Shown here one piece after another: positions 1 to 7,001 of a DNA stretch of 64,000 nucleotides; position 1 is the first letter of the stretch, and each line of letters opens with the position of its first letter. Made by a program: the position numbers and the translations under genes. The DNA lies in the NCBI RefSeq assembly GCF_019236475.1, contig NZ_JAFAIX010000003.1, positions 372,001 to 436,000 on the forward strand. Reading direction: 5' to 3'. This stretch comes from Chitinophaga sp. (GTDB lineage Bacteria; Bacteroidota; Bacteroidia; Chitinophagales; Chitinophagaceae). The notes beneath the pieces were generated by a model. It worked only from the letters and a program-made list of their open reading frames with translations. It had not been told where the DNA came from and ran no database searches.

Positions 1-242
1 ATATTGGTGTTTCCTACATTGTAGGCGGCCTGATTCCGCTGATGCCTTACTTCTTCGCGAGTAGTGGACTACAAGGACTTAAAGTCTCCGCTATCATTAC
101 CATCATCTGCCTGTTTGTTTTTGGCTACTTTAAAAGTCGCTTAACGGGCTTAAATCCAGTGATGGGTGGTATTCGTGTAGCCGTTATCGGTACTATTGCC
201 GCTGGCTGTGCCTTTGGCATTGCCCGATTGATTGGAGGCTAA
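1..242 (+). CDS. VIT1/CCC1-family Fe/Mn transporter, C-terminal fragment
   Basis: The frame is open from base 3 and closes with TAA at 240-242, so only the last 79 residues are present and the gene begins before the window. The fragment starts with a glycine- and proline-rich membrane stretch (YIVGGLIPLMPYFF). It continues with a hydrophobic helix ending in FGYFKSRLTG and closes with a last helix rich in small residues (AVIGTIAAGCAFGIARLIGG). This arrangement matches the end of the VIT1/CCC1 family, whose members move ferrous iron or manganese out of the cytoplasm. The metal-binding part of the family lies upstream and is not visible, so the substrate is inferred from the family only. A bidirectional terminator follows and separates it from the convergent hppD gene. 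Confidence 0.75.
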   Translation, partial: IGVSYIVGGLIPLMPYFFASSGLQGLKVSAIITIICLFVFGYFKSRLTGLNPVMGGIRVAVIGTIAAGCAFGIARLIGG

Positions 243-257
243 TTGAAACGATATAAA

Positions 258-300
258 AAATGCCGGAATGCGTATTAAATGCATTTCGGCATTTATATTT
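258..300. terminator. Bidirectional terminator between the transporter and hppD
   Basis: Arms AAATGCCGGAATGC (258-271) and GCATTTCGGCATTT (281-294) pair over 14 positions with one G-T wobble and a 9-base loop. An A run precedes the stem and TATATTTTT follows it, so it can serve both convergent genes. Confidence 0.85.
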
Positions 301-1431
301 TTACAGGTTACCGCGCAGGGCCTGTTCTCTTTCAATAGATTCAAACAGCGCTTTGAAATTGCCCTTTCCAAAAGATTGAGCTCCTTTACGCTGGATAATT
401 TCGAAGAACACGGTTGGACGGTCTTGGATAGGTTTGGTGAAGATCTGGAGGAGATAACCTTCATCGTCTCTGTCTACCAGGATACCCAGGCGTTGCAGTG
501 GCGCAATTTCTTCATCGATTTTACCTACTCTGTCCAGCAGCGTTTCATAATAAGAAGACGGAACAGTAAGGAATTCCACGCCACGAGCCTGGAGTTCGGA
601 TACTGTTTTCACGATATCATTCGTAGCGATGGCTACGTGCTGCACGCCCGCGCCGTTATAGAAATCCAGGTACTCTTCGATCTGGGATTTCTTTTTACCT
701 TCTGCAGGCTCGTTGATAGGGAATTTTACGCGACCGTTACCGTTGCTCATTACTTTACTCATGAGGGCGGAATATTCGGTGGAAATGTCCTTATCATCGA
801 AGGAGATCAGGTTTTTAAAGCCCATCACCTGTTCATAGAAGGATACCCAAGTATTCATCTGGTTCCAACCTACGTTACCTACGCAATGGTCTACGTACTG
901 CAAACCGGTATCAGTAGGGTTATAGGCAGATTTCCATTCCTTAAAGCCTGGTAGAAAAGCGCCCTTGTAATTTTTACGCTCTACGAAAATATGAACCGTG
1001 TCTCCATACGTATGAATTCCACTACGCACTACTTCTCCAAATTCATCTTTTTCTACCACTGGCTCCATATATGGTTTACCGCCGCGTTTAACGGTTTCTT
1101 CGAAAGCAGCGCGCGCATCATCTACCCACAGCGCGAGCACTTTGATACCATCACCATGTTGATTGATATGTTCTGCAATGGGATTATCCGGATGCAATGG
1201 GGAAGTCAATACAAAGCGCAGTTTGTTCTGCACCAATACATAAGACACACGGTCTCTTACGCCAGTTTCAGGACCTGCATAAGCGACAGACTGAAAACCG
1301 AAGGCTGTTTTATAATAGTGGGCCGCCTGTTTGGCATTACCTACATAAAATTCTACATAATCAGTTCCGTTGAGCGGCAGAAAATCCTGCTGGCCTGTCA
1401 TACTGGAAGTGTTTACTGTAGCTGTTTCCAT
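301..1431 (-). CDS. hppD: 4-hydroxyphenylpyruvate dioxygenase
   Basis: This 376-residue non-haem iron dioxygenase converts 4-hydroxyphenylpyruvate to homogentisate, the second step of tyrosine degradation. It has the two-domain VOC fold of the family. The N-terminal half starts around NGTDYVEFYVGNAKQAAHYY. The C-terminal half carries the iron ligands His182 (YVDHCVGNV), His265 (GVQHVAIAT) and Glu344 (FFEIIQRKG), and it ends with the family tail around GKGNFKALFESIE. Length is normal. The ATG at 1431 is the natural start because the VOC domain begins within 20 residues. It lies 93 bases downstream of hmgA on the same strand, so the two enzymes are probably co-transcribed and act in sequence. 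Three phased GGTTACAACAA repeats fill that gap. Confidence 0.96.
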   Translation of the reverse strand: METATVNTSSMTGQQDFLPLNGTDYVEFYVGNAKQAAHYYKTAFGFQSVAYAGPETGVRDRVSYVLVQNKLRFVLTSPLHPDNPIAEHINQHGDGIKVLALWVDDARAAFEETVKRGGKPYMEPVVEKDEFGEVVRSGIHTYGDTVHIFVERKNYKGAFLPGFKEWKSAYNPTDTGLQYVDHCVGNVGWNQMNTWVSFYEQVMGFKNLISFDDKDISTEYSALMSKVMSNGNGRVKFPINEPAEGKKKSQIEEYLDFYNGAGVQHVAIATNDIVKTVSELQARGVEFLTVPSSYYETLLDRVGKIDEEIAPLQRLGILVDRDDEGYLLQIFTKPIQDRPTVFFEIIQRKGAQSFGKGNFKALFESIEREQALRGNL

Positions 1432-1457
1432 AACTTTTGATTAAGAGGTTTAAGATT

Positions 1458-1510
1458 TTGTTGTAACCCGTTTAGATGTTGTTGTAACCTGTTAAAATGT
1501 TGTTGTAACC
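1458..1510 (-). repeat. Three phased 11-bp repeats between hmgA and hppD
   Basis: On the plus strand TTGTTGTAACC occurs at 1458-1468, 1479-1489 and 1500-1510, with a start-to-start distance of exactly 21 bases. The bases between copies are less well conserved (CGTTTAGATG against TGTTAAAATG). A spacing near two helical turns would put all copies on one face of the DNA. The block sits just upstream of the hppD start. It may be a regulator site or simply a small tandem duplication. Confidence 0.7.
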
Positions 1511-1524
1511 TTGGTTGGTGTAGT

Positions 1525-2682
1525 TTATTCTGCCCAGCTCATCACATAGGAGCCATCTTCAATACCCAAGGCAGCTTCTGTAATCTGCAATGGATGGAAG
1601 GTGTCTACCATAACGGCCAGCTCTTTCGTTTCTTTAGCGCCGATACTCTTCTCTACAGCGCCTGGATGCGGCCCATGCGGAATACCAGCAGGGTGCAGGG
1701 TAATCATTCCCCTGGTAACATGTTTGCGGCTCATGAAATCGCCAGCTACATAATATAATACCTCGTCGCTATCAATATTACTATGGTTATAAGGCGCAGG
1801 GATGGCCTGTGGATGATAGTCGAACAGCCGAGGACAGAAAGAGCACACTACGAAATTGGTGCCCTCGAAAGTCTGATGTACTGGAGGCGGCTGATGCACC
1901 CTACCTGTAATCGGTTCAAAATCATGAATGGAGAAGGCAAACGGATATTCGCAACCATCCCAACCTACTACATCAAATGGATGATGTTTGTAATGAATGG
2001 GATACATCACGCCTTTCTTCTTGATATTGATCAAGAAATCGCCGTCCTGATCAATGGTTTCCAGGTTTTCCGGCTGACGGATATCTCTTTCACAGTACGG
2101 AGAATGTTCCAATAATTGGCCGTATTTGCTGAGATAACGTTTCGGATAACGGATAGGACTAAACGATTCTACGATAAAGAGTCTATTGTCTGGCGTATCA
2201 AAATGAATCTGGTAAATGGTTCCCCTTGGGATAACGAGATAATCTCCATAACCGAATTTCAGTTGTCCGTATTGGGTTTTCAGCGTACCTGTACCCTCAT
2301 GAACAAAAATCATTTCGTCGGCATCGGCATTTTTGTAGAAGTAATTGGTCATACTCTGACGGGGAGCGGCCAATACAATATGGAGATCATTGTTCACCAG
2401 CACCGCTTTCCGGCTTTTCAGGAAGTCCTCTTCCGGCTGAATATTAAATCCCTGGAAGCTACGGTGTTTCAGCATTTTCTCTTCTGCCACTTTCGGCGCT
2501 ACGCTGTATGGTTCATCTACTTTCACGATTTCGGTAGGCGGATGACAATGGTACAACAAGGTCGAATGGGAAGAAAATCCTTCTGTAGAAAACAACTGTT
2601 CCGAATACAGTCCGCCATCCGGCTTACGGAACTGCGTATGGCGTTTGTGCGGAATTTGACCAAGTTTATGATAATGTGGCAT
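1525..2682 (-). CDS. hmgA: Homogentisate 1,2-dioxygenase
   Basis: This 385-residue cupin-type iron enzyme opens the ring of homogentisate to maleylacetoacetate, directly after the hppD reaction. Family landmarks are the N-terminal YHKLGQIPHKRHTQFRKPDG, the central HPFDVVGWDGCEYPFAFSI and the C-terminal cupin metal site. I assign the iron ligands to His300 (PAPYNHSN), Glu307 (SDEVLYY) and His336 (GIPHGPHP). The protein is shorter than the roughly 430-residue proteobacterial enzyme, mainly through loops; the known Bacteroidota form is similarly short. The downstream fumarylacetoacetate hydrolase and isomerase genes of the pathway are not in the window. A candidate promoter at 2864-2871 and a structured leader at 2746-2809 lie upstream on the same strand. 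Confidence 0.95.
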   Translation of the reverse strand: MPHYHKLGQIPHKRHTQFRKPDGGLYSEQLFSTEGFSSHSTLLYHCHPPTEIVKVDEPYSVAPKVAEEKMLKHRSFQGFNIQPEEDFLKSRKAVLVNNDLHIVLAAPRQSMTNYFYKNADADEMIFVHEGTGTLKTQYGQLKFGYGDYLVIPRGTIYQIHFDTPDNRLFIVESFSPIRYPKRYLSKYGQLLEHSPYCERDIRQPENLETIDQDGDFLINIKKKGVMYPIHYKHHPFDVVGWDGCEYPFAFSIHDFEPITGRVHQPPPVHQTFEGTNFVVCSFCPRLFDYHPQAIPAPYNHSNIDSDEVLYYVAGDFMSRKHVTRGMITLHPAGIPHGPHPGAVEKSIGAKETKELAVMVDTFHPLQITEAALGIEDGSYVMSWAE

Positions 2683-2745
2683 AACTGGAATATTGAATGA
2701 ATAGGATTGTTTTGGTGTATGTATCCGAAAAAAATAAATGCTGAT

Positions 2746-2809
2746 GTAAGGTGCCAGTCTACAGGCTAAGAAATTTACCGGGTAGGTGTTGCAGCCGACA
2801 GGCCCTTAC
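2746..2809 (-). promoter_or_regulatory. Candidate structured leader RNA of hmgA
   Basis: Read on the minus strand, the 64 bases fold into nested helices. The order is GUAAGG with CCUUAC, GCC with GGC (one bulged A), GUC with GAC, GGCU with AGCC, and an inner ACC-UACCC-GGU hairpin. Two unpaired stretches, GCAAC and AAAUUUCUU, flank the inner hairpin. Eleven bases after the closing helix comes a seven-T run (minus strand). The element lies about 65 bases before the hmgA start and about 50 bases after the expected transcription start. I do not recognise it as a known riboswitch class. The pairing was found by eye. Confidence 0.5.
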
Positions 2810-2863
2810 GGACAGCAGCTGAAATAAGAATGAACTGGGAAGCAGTAGAAATAAAAGCTGCTA

Positions 2864-2871
2864 CAAAGTTA
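2864..2871 (-). promoter_or_regulatory. Candidate hmgA promoter (-7 box)
   Basis: The minus strand reads TAACTTTG, an exact match to the Bacteroidota -7 consensus TAnnTTTG. The -33 side is weak (a TTTC about 15 bases upstream). It would give hmgA a leader of roughly 175 bases containing the structured element. Confidence 0.5.
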
Positions 2872-3074
2872 CGCCAATAAATAACGGAAAGCCTGTTTTA
2901 CAGGTGGCAGAGATGGGTTATGCAATTGCCGCATCCATGGCGAGGGTAGCCATGAGAAAATAGTAGCGAAGCTGACTATTGGAAGTATATTTTAATAATT
3001 CCGGCAATGCAGTTCTTTTTGATTTTACCTGCTAAAGTTAATGATATTTTATATTAATCCAATTTTTTCTTCAG

Positions 3075-3134
3075 ATGACAAATGCGGCCATCAAACCTTC
3101 ATTTGAAAGGCATAATTTGTCATTTTATTGTCAT
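3075..3134. promoter_or_regulatory. Cluster of ATGAC half-sites, candidate operator
   Basis: ATGACAAAT (3075-3083) is the exact inverse of ATTTGTCAT (3115-3123), and ATTGTCAT follows at 3127-3134, close to one helical turn after the second. Together with the palindrome at 3208-3229 this gives five related half-sites between the divergent hmgA and thr transcription units. Confidence 0.45.
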
Positions 3135-3207
3135 TGAATTATGAAATAGAGCGATATAATTAATACTTAAATGGATATACAAAACACATCATTTTCGCAA
3201 TAAGATA

Positions 3208-3229
3208 TGACTTATTTCAAAATAAGTCA
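3208..3229. promoter_or_regulatory. Perfect 22-bp palindrome, candidate operator
   Basis: Arms TGACTTATTT (3208-3217) and AAATAAGTCA (3220-3229) are exact inverses around a CA centre. The short centre and AT-rich arms suit a dimeric DNA-binding protein better than an RNA hairpin. No regulator gene is adjacent, so the binding protein is unknown. Confidence 0.55.
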
Positions 3230-3408
3230 CATTTAACAGAAATAATTTCAAAAAACACCCCTTCCATTGAAATTTTTAAAAATATCGCTACTGCGCTTTT
3301 ATTTACAGGTGAAAATATAGACTTTTGTAACACAATCGTCACAAAACAGTAATAGTGCTACAGAAATCTACATATCATCTCTCCTTCACTCCCACCTCCC
3401 GGGAATGC

Positions 3409-3459
3409 ATGAGCGCTATTATTACGTCCACAATTATTACAACCCCAGTGCGGGGTTAA
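3409..3459 (+). CDS. thrL: Candidate threonine operon leader peptide
   Basis: A 16-codon frame, MSAIITSTIITTPVRG, ends at TAA 3457-3459, 85 bases before thrA. Eight of its 16 residues are Thr (4) or Ile (4). These are the two amino acids made from homoserine by the pathway downstream, and the E. coli thr leader peptide is likewise rich in Thr and Ile codons. The last Thr codons (3439-3444) run into the 5' arm of a hairpin whose 3' arm includes the first base of the stop codon, the geometry expected of ribosome-mediated attenuation. The frame is too short for coding statistics, and no Shine-Dalgarno is visible, as is usual in this phylum. Confidence 0.65.
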   Translation: MSAIITSTIITTPVRG

Positions 3460-3496
3460 AGTTCACATATCATCCAATGACCACTGATACAGTGGT
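3441..3496 (+). promoter_or_regulatory. Two hairpins of the candidate thr attenuator
   Basis: Hairpin 1 pairs AACCCC (3441-3446) with GGGGTT (3452-3457) around loop AGTGC. Hairpin 2 pairs ACCACTG (3480-3486) with CAGTGGT (3490-3496) around ATA. CAGTG in hairpin 1 (3446-3450) could instead pair with CACTG in hairpin 2 (3482-3486), so the two may be alternatives. Neither is followed by a T run, so a classic intrinsic terminator is not evident. Confidence 0.5.
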
Positions 3497-3544
3497 ATAC
3501 AACCGGAAGGATCGGACTATTTCTACGTATAAACTTTATTCATT

Positions 3545-5986
3545 ATGCAAGTTTTAAAATTCGGCGGTACATCCGTTGGTAGCTCCAAAGCAATAGAACA
3601 GGTTTGCCAGATACTTAAAAAATATAAACCAGCAGGAAAATATGCCATCGTAGTTTCCGCAATGGGTGGTGTGACCGATAAACTTATTAGCTGTGGCCAA
3701 TTAGCAGGCGCCGGCAAAGAAGAATATAAATCAGTACTCCAAGAAATTGAACAACGTCACCTCACCGCCATTCGTGAGTTGTTCCCTATCACCGCACAAA
3801 GTGGCCAGATCAGCCAACTGAAAAAGAAATTGAATGCCCTGGAAAACCTCTGTGATGGCATCTTCCAGGTGGGTGAACTCAGCGCCCGCTCCTTAGATAA
3901 AATCATGAGCTATGGAGAATTAATCTCCTGCTACATGGTGGCAGAAAAACTGAAACAGGAAGGACTCAACGCAACCTGTAAAGATAGTCGCGATCTCATC
4001 GTAACAGACAGCAACTTTGGTCATGCTGCCGTTAACTTCGTTAGCACCAATCATAATATTAAAGCCTGGCAGGAAGCCTCCACCGCGGAATATACCGTAT
4101 TCCCCGGTTTTGTTGCCTCCTCCCCTGACGGCGAAACTACCACCCTCGGCAGAGGCGGTTCCGATTATACTGCTGCTATCATCGCGGCAGCAGTGAACGC
4201 CAGCCTATTGGATATATGGACAGATGTTAGCGGCATGATGACCGCCGATCCTAGAATGGTCAGCCAAGCCATACCTATCTCCCATATCTCCTACGAGGAA
4301 GCAATGGAACTATCGCACTTCGGCGCGAAAGTCATCTACCCACCCACTATCCAACCGGTCATGGATAAACGAATCCCGGTATGGATCAAAAATACCTTTG
4401 CGCCGGAAGATCATGGCACCCTGATACAAGACAGCACCGAGCGTAACTATCCAGTAACCGGTATCTCCGGAATTCAGCACATCGCGCTGCTGACACTGGA
4501 AGGTAGCGGTATGGTGGGCATTCCTGGGTTTTCAAAACGCCTCTTCGAAGCGCTCTTACGGGAACGCATCAACGTTATCTTAATTACACAAAGCTCCTCC
4601 GAACACTCTATCACCGTAGGTATACACGAAGGCGATATGCTGCGCGCTAAAACCGCTGTGGATGAGGAATTCGCTCAGGAAATACACGAGAAGAAAATAG
4701 ACCCACTCCTGGTAGAGAAAGACCTTTGCATTGTTGCCGTTGTGGGCGATAAGATGAAAAACCACCATGGCACCAGCGGTAAACTGTTTGGTACCCTGGG
4801 CCGCAATGGGGTGAACATTCGCGCTATCGCACAGGGTTCTACTGAAAAGAATATCTCTACTGTGATCAACAAGGCAGATGTGAAGAAAGCGCTGAACTTA
4901 ATACACGAAGCCTTCTTCGAGAAACCCTTGAAACAAGTAAACCTCTTTATCGCAGGGGTAGGCAATGTGGGCAGTAAATTATTGGAACAACTACAACAGC
5001 AACAGGGATACCTGCAAGAAGAACTAGGCTTGCAGATACGCGTAGCCGGTATGGCCAACAGTAAAAACATGCTGTTCAGCGAATACGGCATTAAGCTAAG
5101 CGACTGGCGGGAACAACTGCCACAGGGCGATGCCAGCGATATGAAGCAATTTATAGAACAGATAAAATCACTCAACCTTCGTAACAGCGTATTTGTTGAT
5201 AATACCGCCAGTGGAGAGGTAGCCAAAACCTACCATGAGTTTCTCCAAAATGGTATTTCTGTGGTGACTTGTAACAAGATCGCCTGCTCGTCTGACTATC
5301 AATATTACAAGCAACTGAAAGAACTGGCACGTAGTTACAATGCCTCTTTCCTCTTTGAAACAAACGTAGGTGCAGGACTACCGGTGATCAATACACTGAA
5401 TGACCTTATCCGTAGCGGAGACCGCATACATAGCATAGAAGCGGTGTTGAGCGGCAGTCTGAATTTCGTGTTCAATCATTTCGTGAATGGCGCTAGCTTC
5501 CGCGATGTAGTGCAGGCAGCACAAGATGAAGGATACACTGAACCAGATCCACGTATAGACCTCAGCGGTGTAGACGTGATGCGTAAAATCCTCATCCTGG
5601 CCAGAGAGAGCGGAGCGAAAATGGAAATGAACGATATCACCAATCACCTGTTTTTGCCAGATGATTGTCTGAATGCCCCTTCTGTAGGCGATTTCTACGA
5701 ACAGCTAGACGTACATGCTAGTCATTTCGGGCAACTGCTCAGTAACGCAGTGGCTGCAGGGAAGCGACTTAAATTCGTAGCCCGTTATGAAGAAGGCAAA
5801 GCTTCTGTAGGACTACAATGTGTATCACCGGATCATCCGTTCTATAACCTGGAAGGAAAAGATAACATCGTATTATATACTACCAGCAGGTACCGTGAAC
5901 AGCCACTGATTGTGAAAGGAGCAGGTGCAGGTGCAGACGTGACCGCCTCCGGCATATTTGCTGACATCATCAGAAGCGCCCGATAG
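3545..5986 (+). CDS. thrA: Bifunctional aspartokinase / homoserine dehydrogenase
   Basis: This 813-residue fused enzyme catalyses the first and third steps of the aspartate pathway: phosphorylation of aspartate and reduction of aspartate semialdehyde to homoserine. The kinase domain starts with KFGGTSVG (residues 5-12) and has LGRGGSDYTA near 201-210 and DVSGMMTADPR near 227-237. Two ACT-type regulatory segments lie around 310-460 (for example GIPGFSKRLFEAL and GTLGRNGVNIRAIAQG). The homoserine dehydrogenase half opens with the NAD(P)-binding GVGNVG (471-476) and contains LSGSLNFVFN. Length is close to the 820 residues of E. coli ThrA. ATG at 3545 places the kinase motif at residue 5. thrB and thrC follow, and the leader at 3409-3496 suggests control by Thr and Ile supply. 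Confidence 0.97.
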   Translation: MQVLKFGGTSVGSSKAIEQVCQILKKYKPAGKYAIVVSAMGGVTDKLISCGQLAGAGKEEYKSVLQEIEQRHLTAIRELFPITAQSGQISQLKKKLNALENLCDGIFQVGELSARSLDKIMSYGELISCYMVAEKLKQEGLNATCKDSRDLIVTDSNFGHAAVNFVSTNHNIKAWQEASTAEYTVFPGFVASSPDGETTTLGRGGSDYTAAIIAAAVNASLLDIWTDVSGMMTADPRMVSQAIPISHISYEEAMELSHFGAKVIYPPTIQPVMDKRIPVWIKNTFAPEDHGTLIQDSTERNYPVTGISGIQHIALLTLEGSGMVGIPGFSKRLFEALLRERINVILITQSSSEHSITVGIHEGDMLRAKTAVDEEFAQEIHEKKIDPLLVEKDLCIVAVVGDKMKNHHGTSGKLFGTLGRNGVNIRAIAQGSTEKNISTVINKADVKKALNLIHEAFFEKPLKQVNLFIAGVGNVGSKLLEQLQQQQGYLQEELGLQIRVAGMANSKNMLFSEYGIKLSDWREQLPQGDASDMKQFIEQIKSLNLRNSVFVDNTASGEVAKTYHEFLQNGISVVTCNKIACSSDYQYYKQLKELARSYNASFLFETNVGAGLPVINTLNDLIRSGDRIHSIEAVLSGSLNFVFNHFVNGASFRDVVQAAQDEGYTEPDPRIDLSGVDVMRKILILARESGAKMEMNDITNHLFLPDDCLNAPSVGDFYEQLDVHASHFGQLLSNAVAAGKRLKFVARYEEGKASVGLQCVSPDHPFYNLEGKDNIVLYTTSRYREQPLIVKGAGAGADVTASGIFADIIRSAR

Positions 5987-6052
5987 ATTAATCTTTCGTT
6001 ACCCTTCTGAATGCATTTACCATTCCTAAATTTCAAGTATTAAATTAACTAT

Positions 6053-6979
6053 ATGGATTGTATTAAAGTATTTGCTCCCGGCACTGTTGCGAATGTTGCC
6101 TGCGGCTTTGATGTAATAGGACTGGCCATGGACGCACCCGGCGATGAAATGATTCTACGCAGGAGCAAGGAACCCGGCATCCGCATTACTGCTGTACATG
6201 GCGCCGATCTGCCGCTAGACCCGGCAAAGAACGTTGCTGGCGTGGCAGTACAGGCCCTGCTGCAAAAATACGACCAACCAGATACAGGTATTGAAATAGA
6301 AATCTTTAAAAATATACATCCTGGTAGCGGTATCGGCTCCAGCGCTGCCAGTAGTGCGGGCGCTGTAGTAGGCGTCAACCACTTGCTGGGAGAGCCTTTC
6401 ACCCGCAAACAACTCGTGCGCTTCGCTATGGAAGGCGAAAGACTGGCCTCTGGCTCCGCGCATGCGGACAACGTGGCGCCGGCCATATTGGGCGGTTTCA
6501 CCATGGTGCGCAGTTATCGGCCACTGGATATTATTACGCTCCACTCTCCCGCTGAACTCTGGGTGACGGTGATACATCCACAAATAGAAGTAAAAACTTC
6601 TGATGCCAGGGAAATCCTCAAACAGAAAGTACTCATGACAGATGCCATCCGTCAATGGGGCAATGTGGGCGCCCTGGTGGCGGGCCTTTTCCAAGAAGAT
6701 TATGAATTGATCAGTCGCTCCCTAGAAGACGTGATCGTAGAACCTGTGCGCAGCATCTTGATTCCAGCTTTTCACGAACTGAAATTAAAATGTAAGGAAG
6801 CGGGCGCACTGGGCGGAGGTATCAGCGGTTCAGGCCCTTCTGTATTTATGCTGAGTAAAGGAGAAGCCAATGCCCGCAAAGTGGCAGAGATGATGGATAA
6901 AGTGTATGCGCCACTGGGCGTGGATTATAAAATATATGTTTCCCAAATCAACACTGCGGGAGTAAAAGTGATTGACTAA
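6053..6979 (+). CDS. thrB: Homoserine kinase
   Basis: This 308-residue GHMP kinase phosphorylates homoserine to O-phosphohomoserine. The N-terminus has the substrate-side motif KVFAPGTVANVACGFDVIGL. The ATP-binding GHMP loop is PGSGIGSSAASS at residues 90-101. The glycine-rich C-terminal motif GGGISGSGPSVFML is also present. Length matches bacterial ThrB. It lies 66 bases after thrA and 22 bases before thrC on the same strand, so the three steps from aspartate semialdehyde to threonine are encoded in order. ATG at 6053 gives the family N-terminus without extra residues. Confidence 0.97.
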   Translation: MDCIKVFAPGTVANVACGFDVIGLAMDAPGDEMILRRSKEPGIRITAVHGADLPLDPAKNVAGVAVQALLQKYDQPDTGIEIEIFKNIHPGSGIGSSAASSAGAVVGVNHLLGEPFTRKQLVRFAMEGERLASGSAHADNVAPAILGGFTMVRSYRPLDIITLHSPAELWVTVIHPQIEVKTSDAREILKQKVLMTDAIRQWGNVGALVAGLFQEDYELISRSLEDVIVEPVRSILIPAFHELKLKCKEAGALGGGISGSGPSVFMLSKGEANARKVAEMMDKVYAPLGVDYKIYVSQINTAGVKVID

Positions 6980-7001
6980 CTAATTTAATGAATAATGCAT
7001 T

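Noticed and set aside
2746..2809. S-box (SAM-I) riboswitch
   Set aside because: GCAAC and AAAUUUC next to a small hairpin recall part of the S-box, but the GGAGGGACUGGCCC-like arm and the four-helix junction are missing.
3405..3560. Tyr-rich frame from ATG 3405 (YYYVHNYYN) as a leader peptide
   Set aside because: It runs past the hairpins and through the thrA start in another frame, so it lacks the short leader layout. The Thr/Ile-rich frame at 3409 ends correctly before thrA and fits the pathway.
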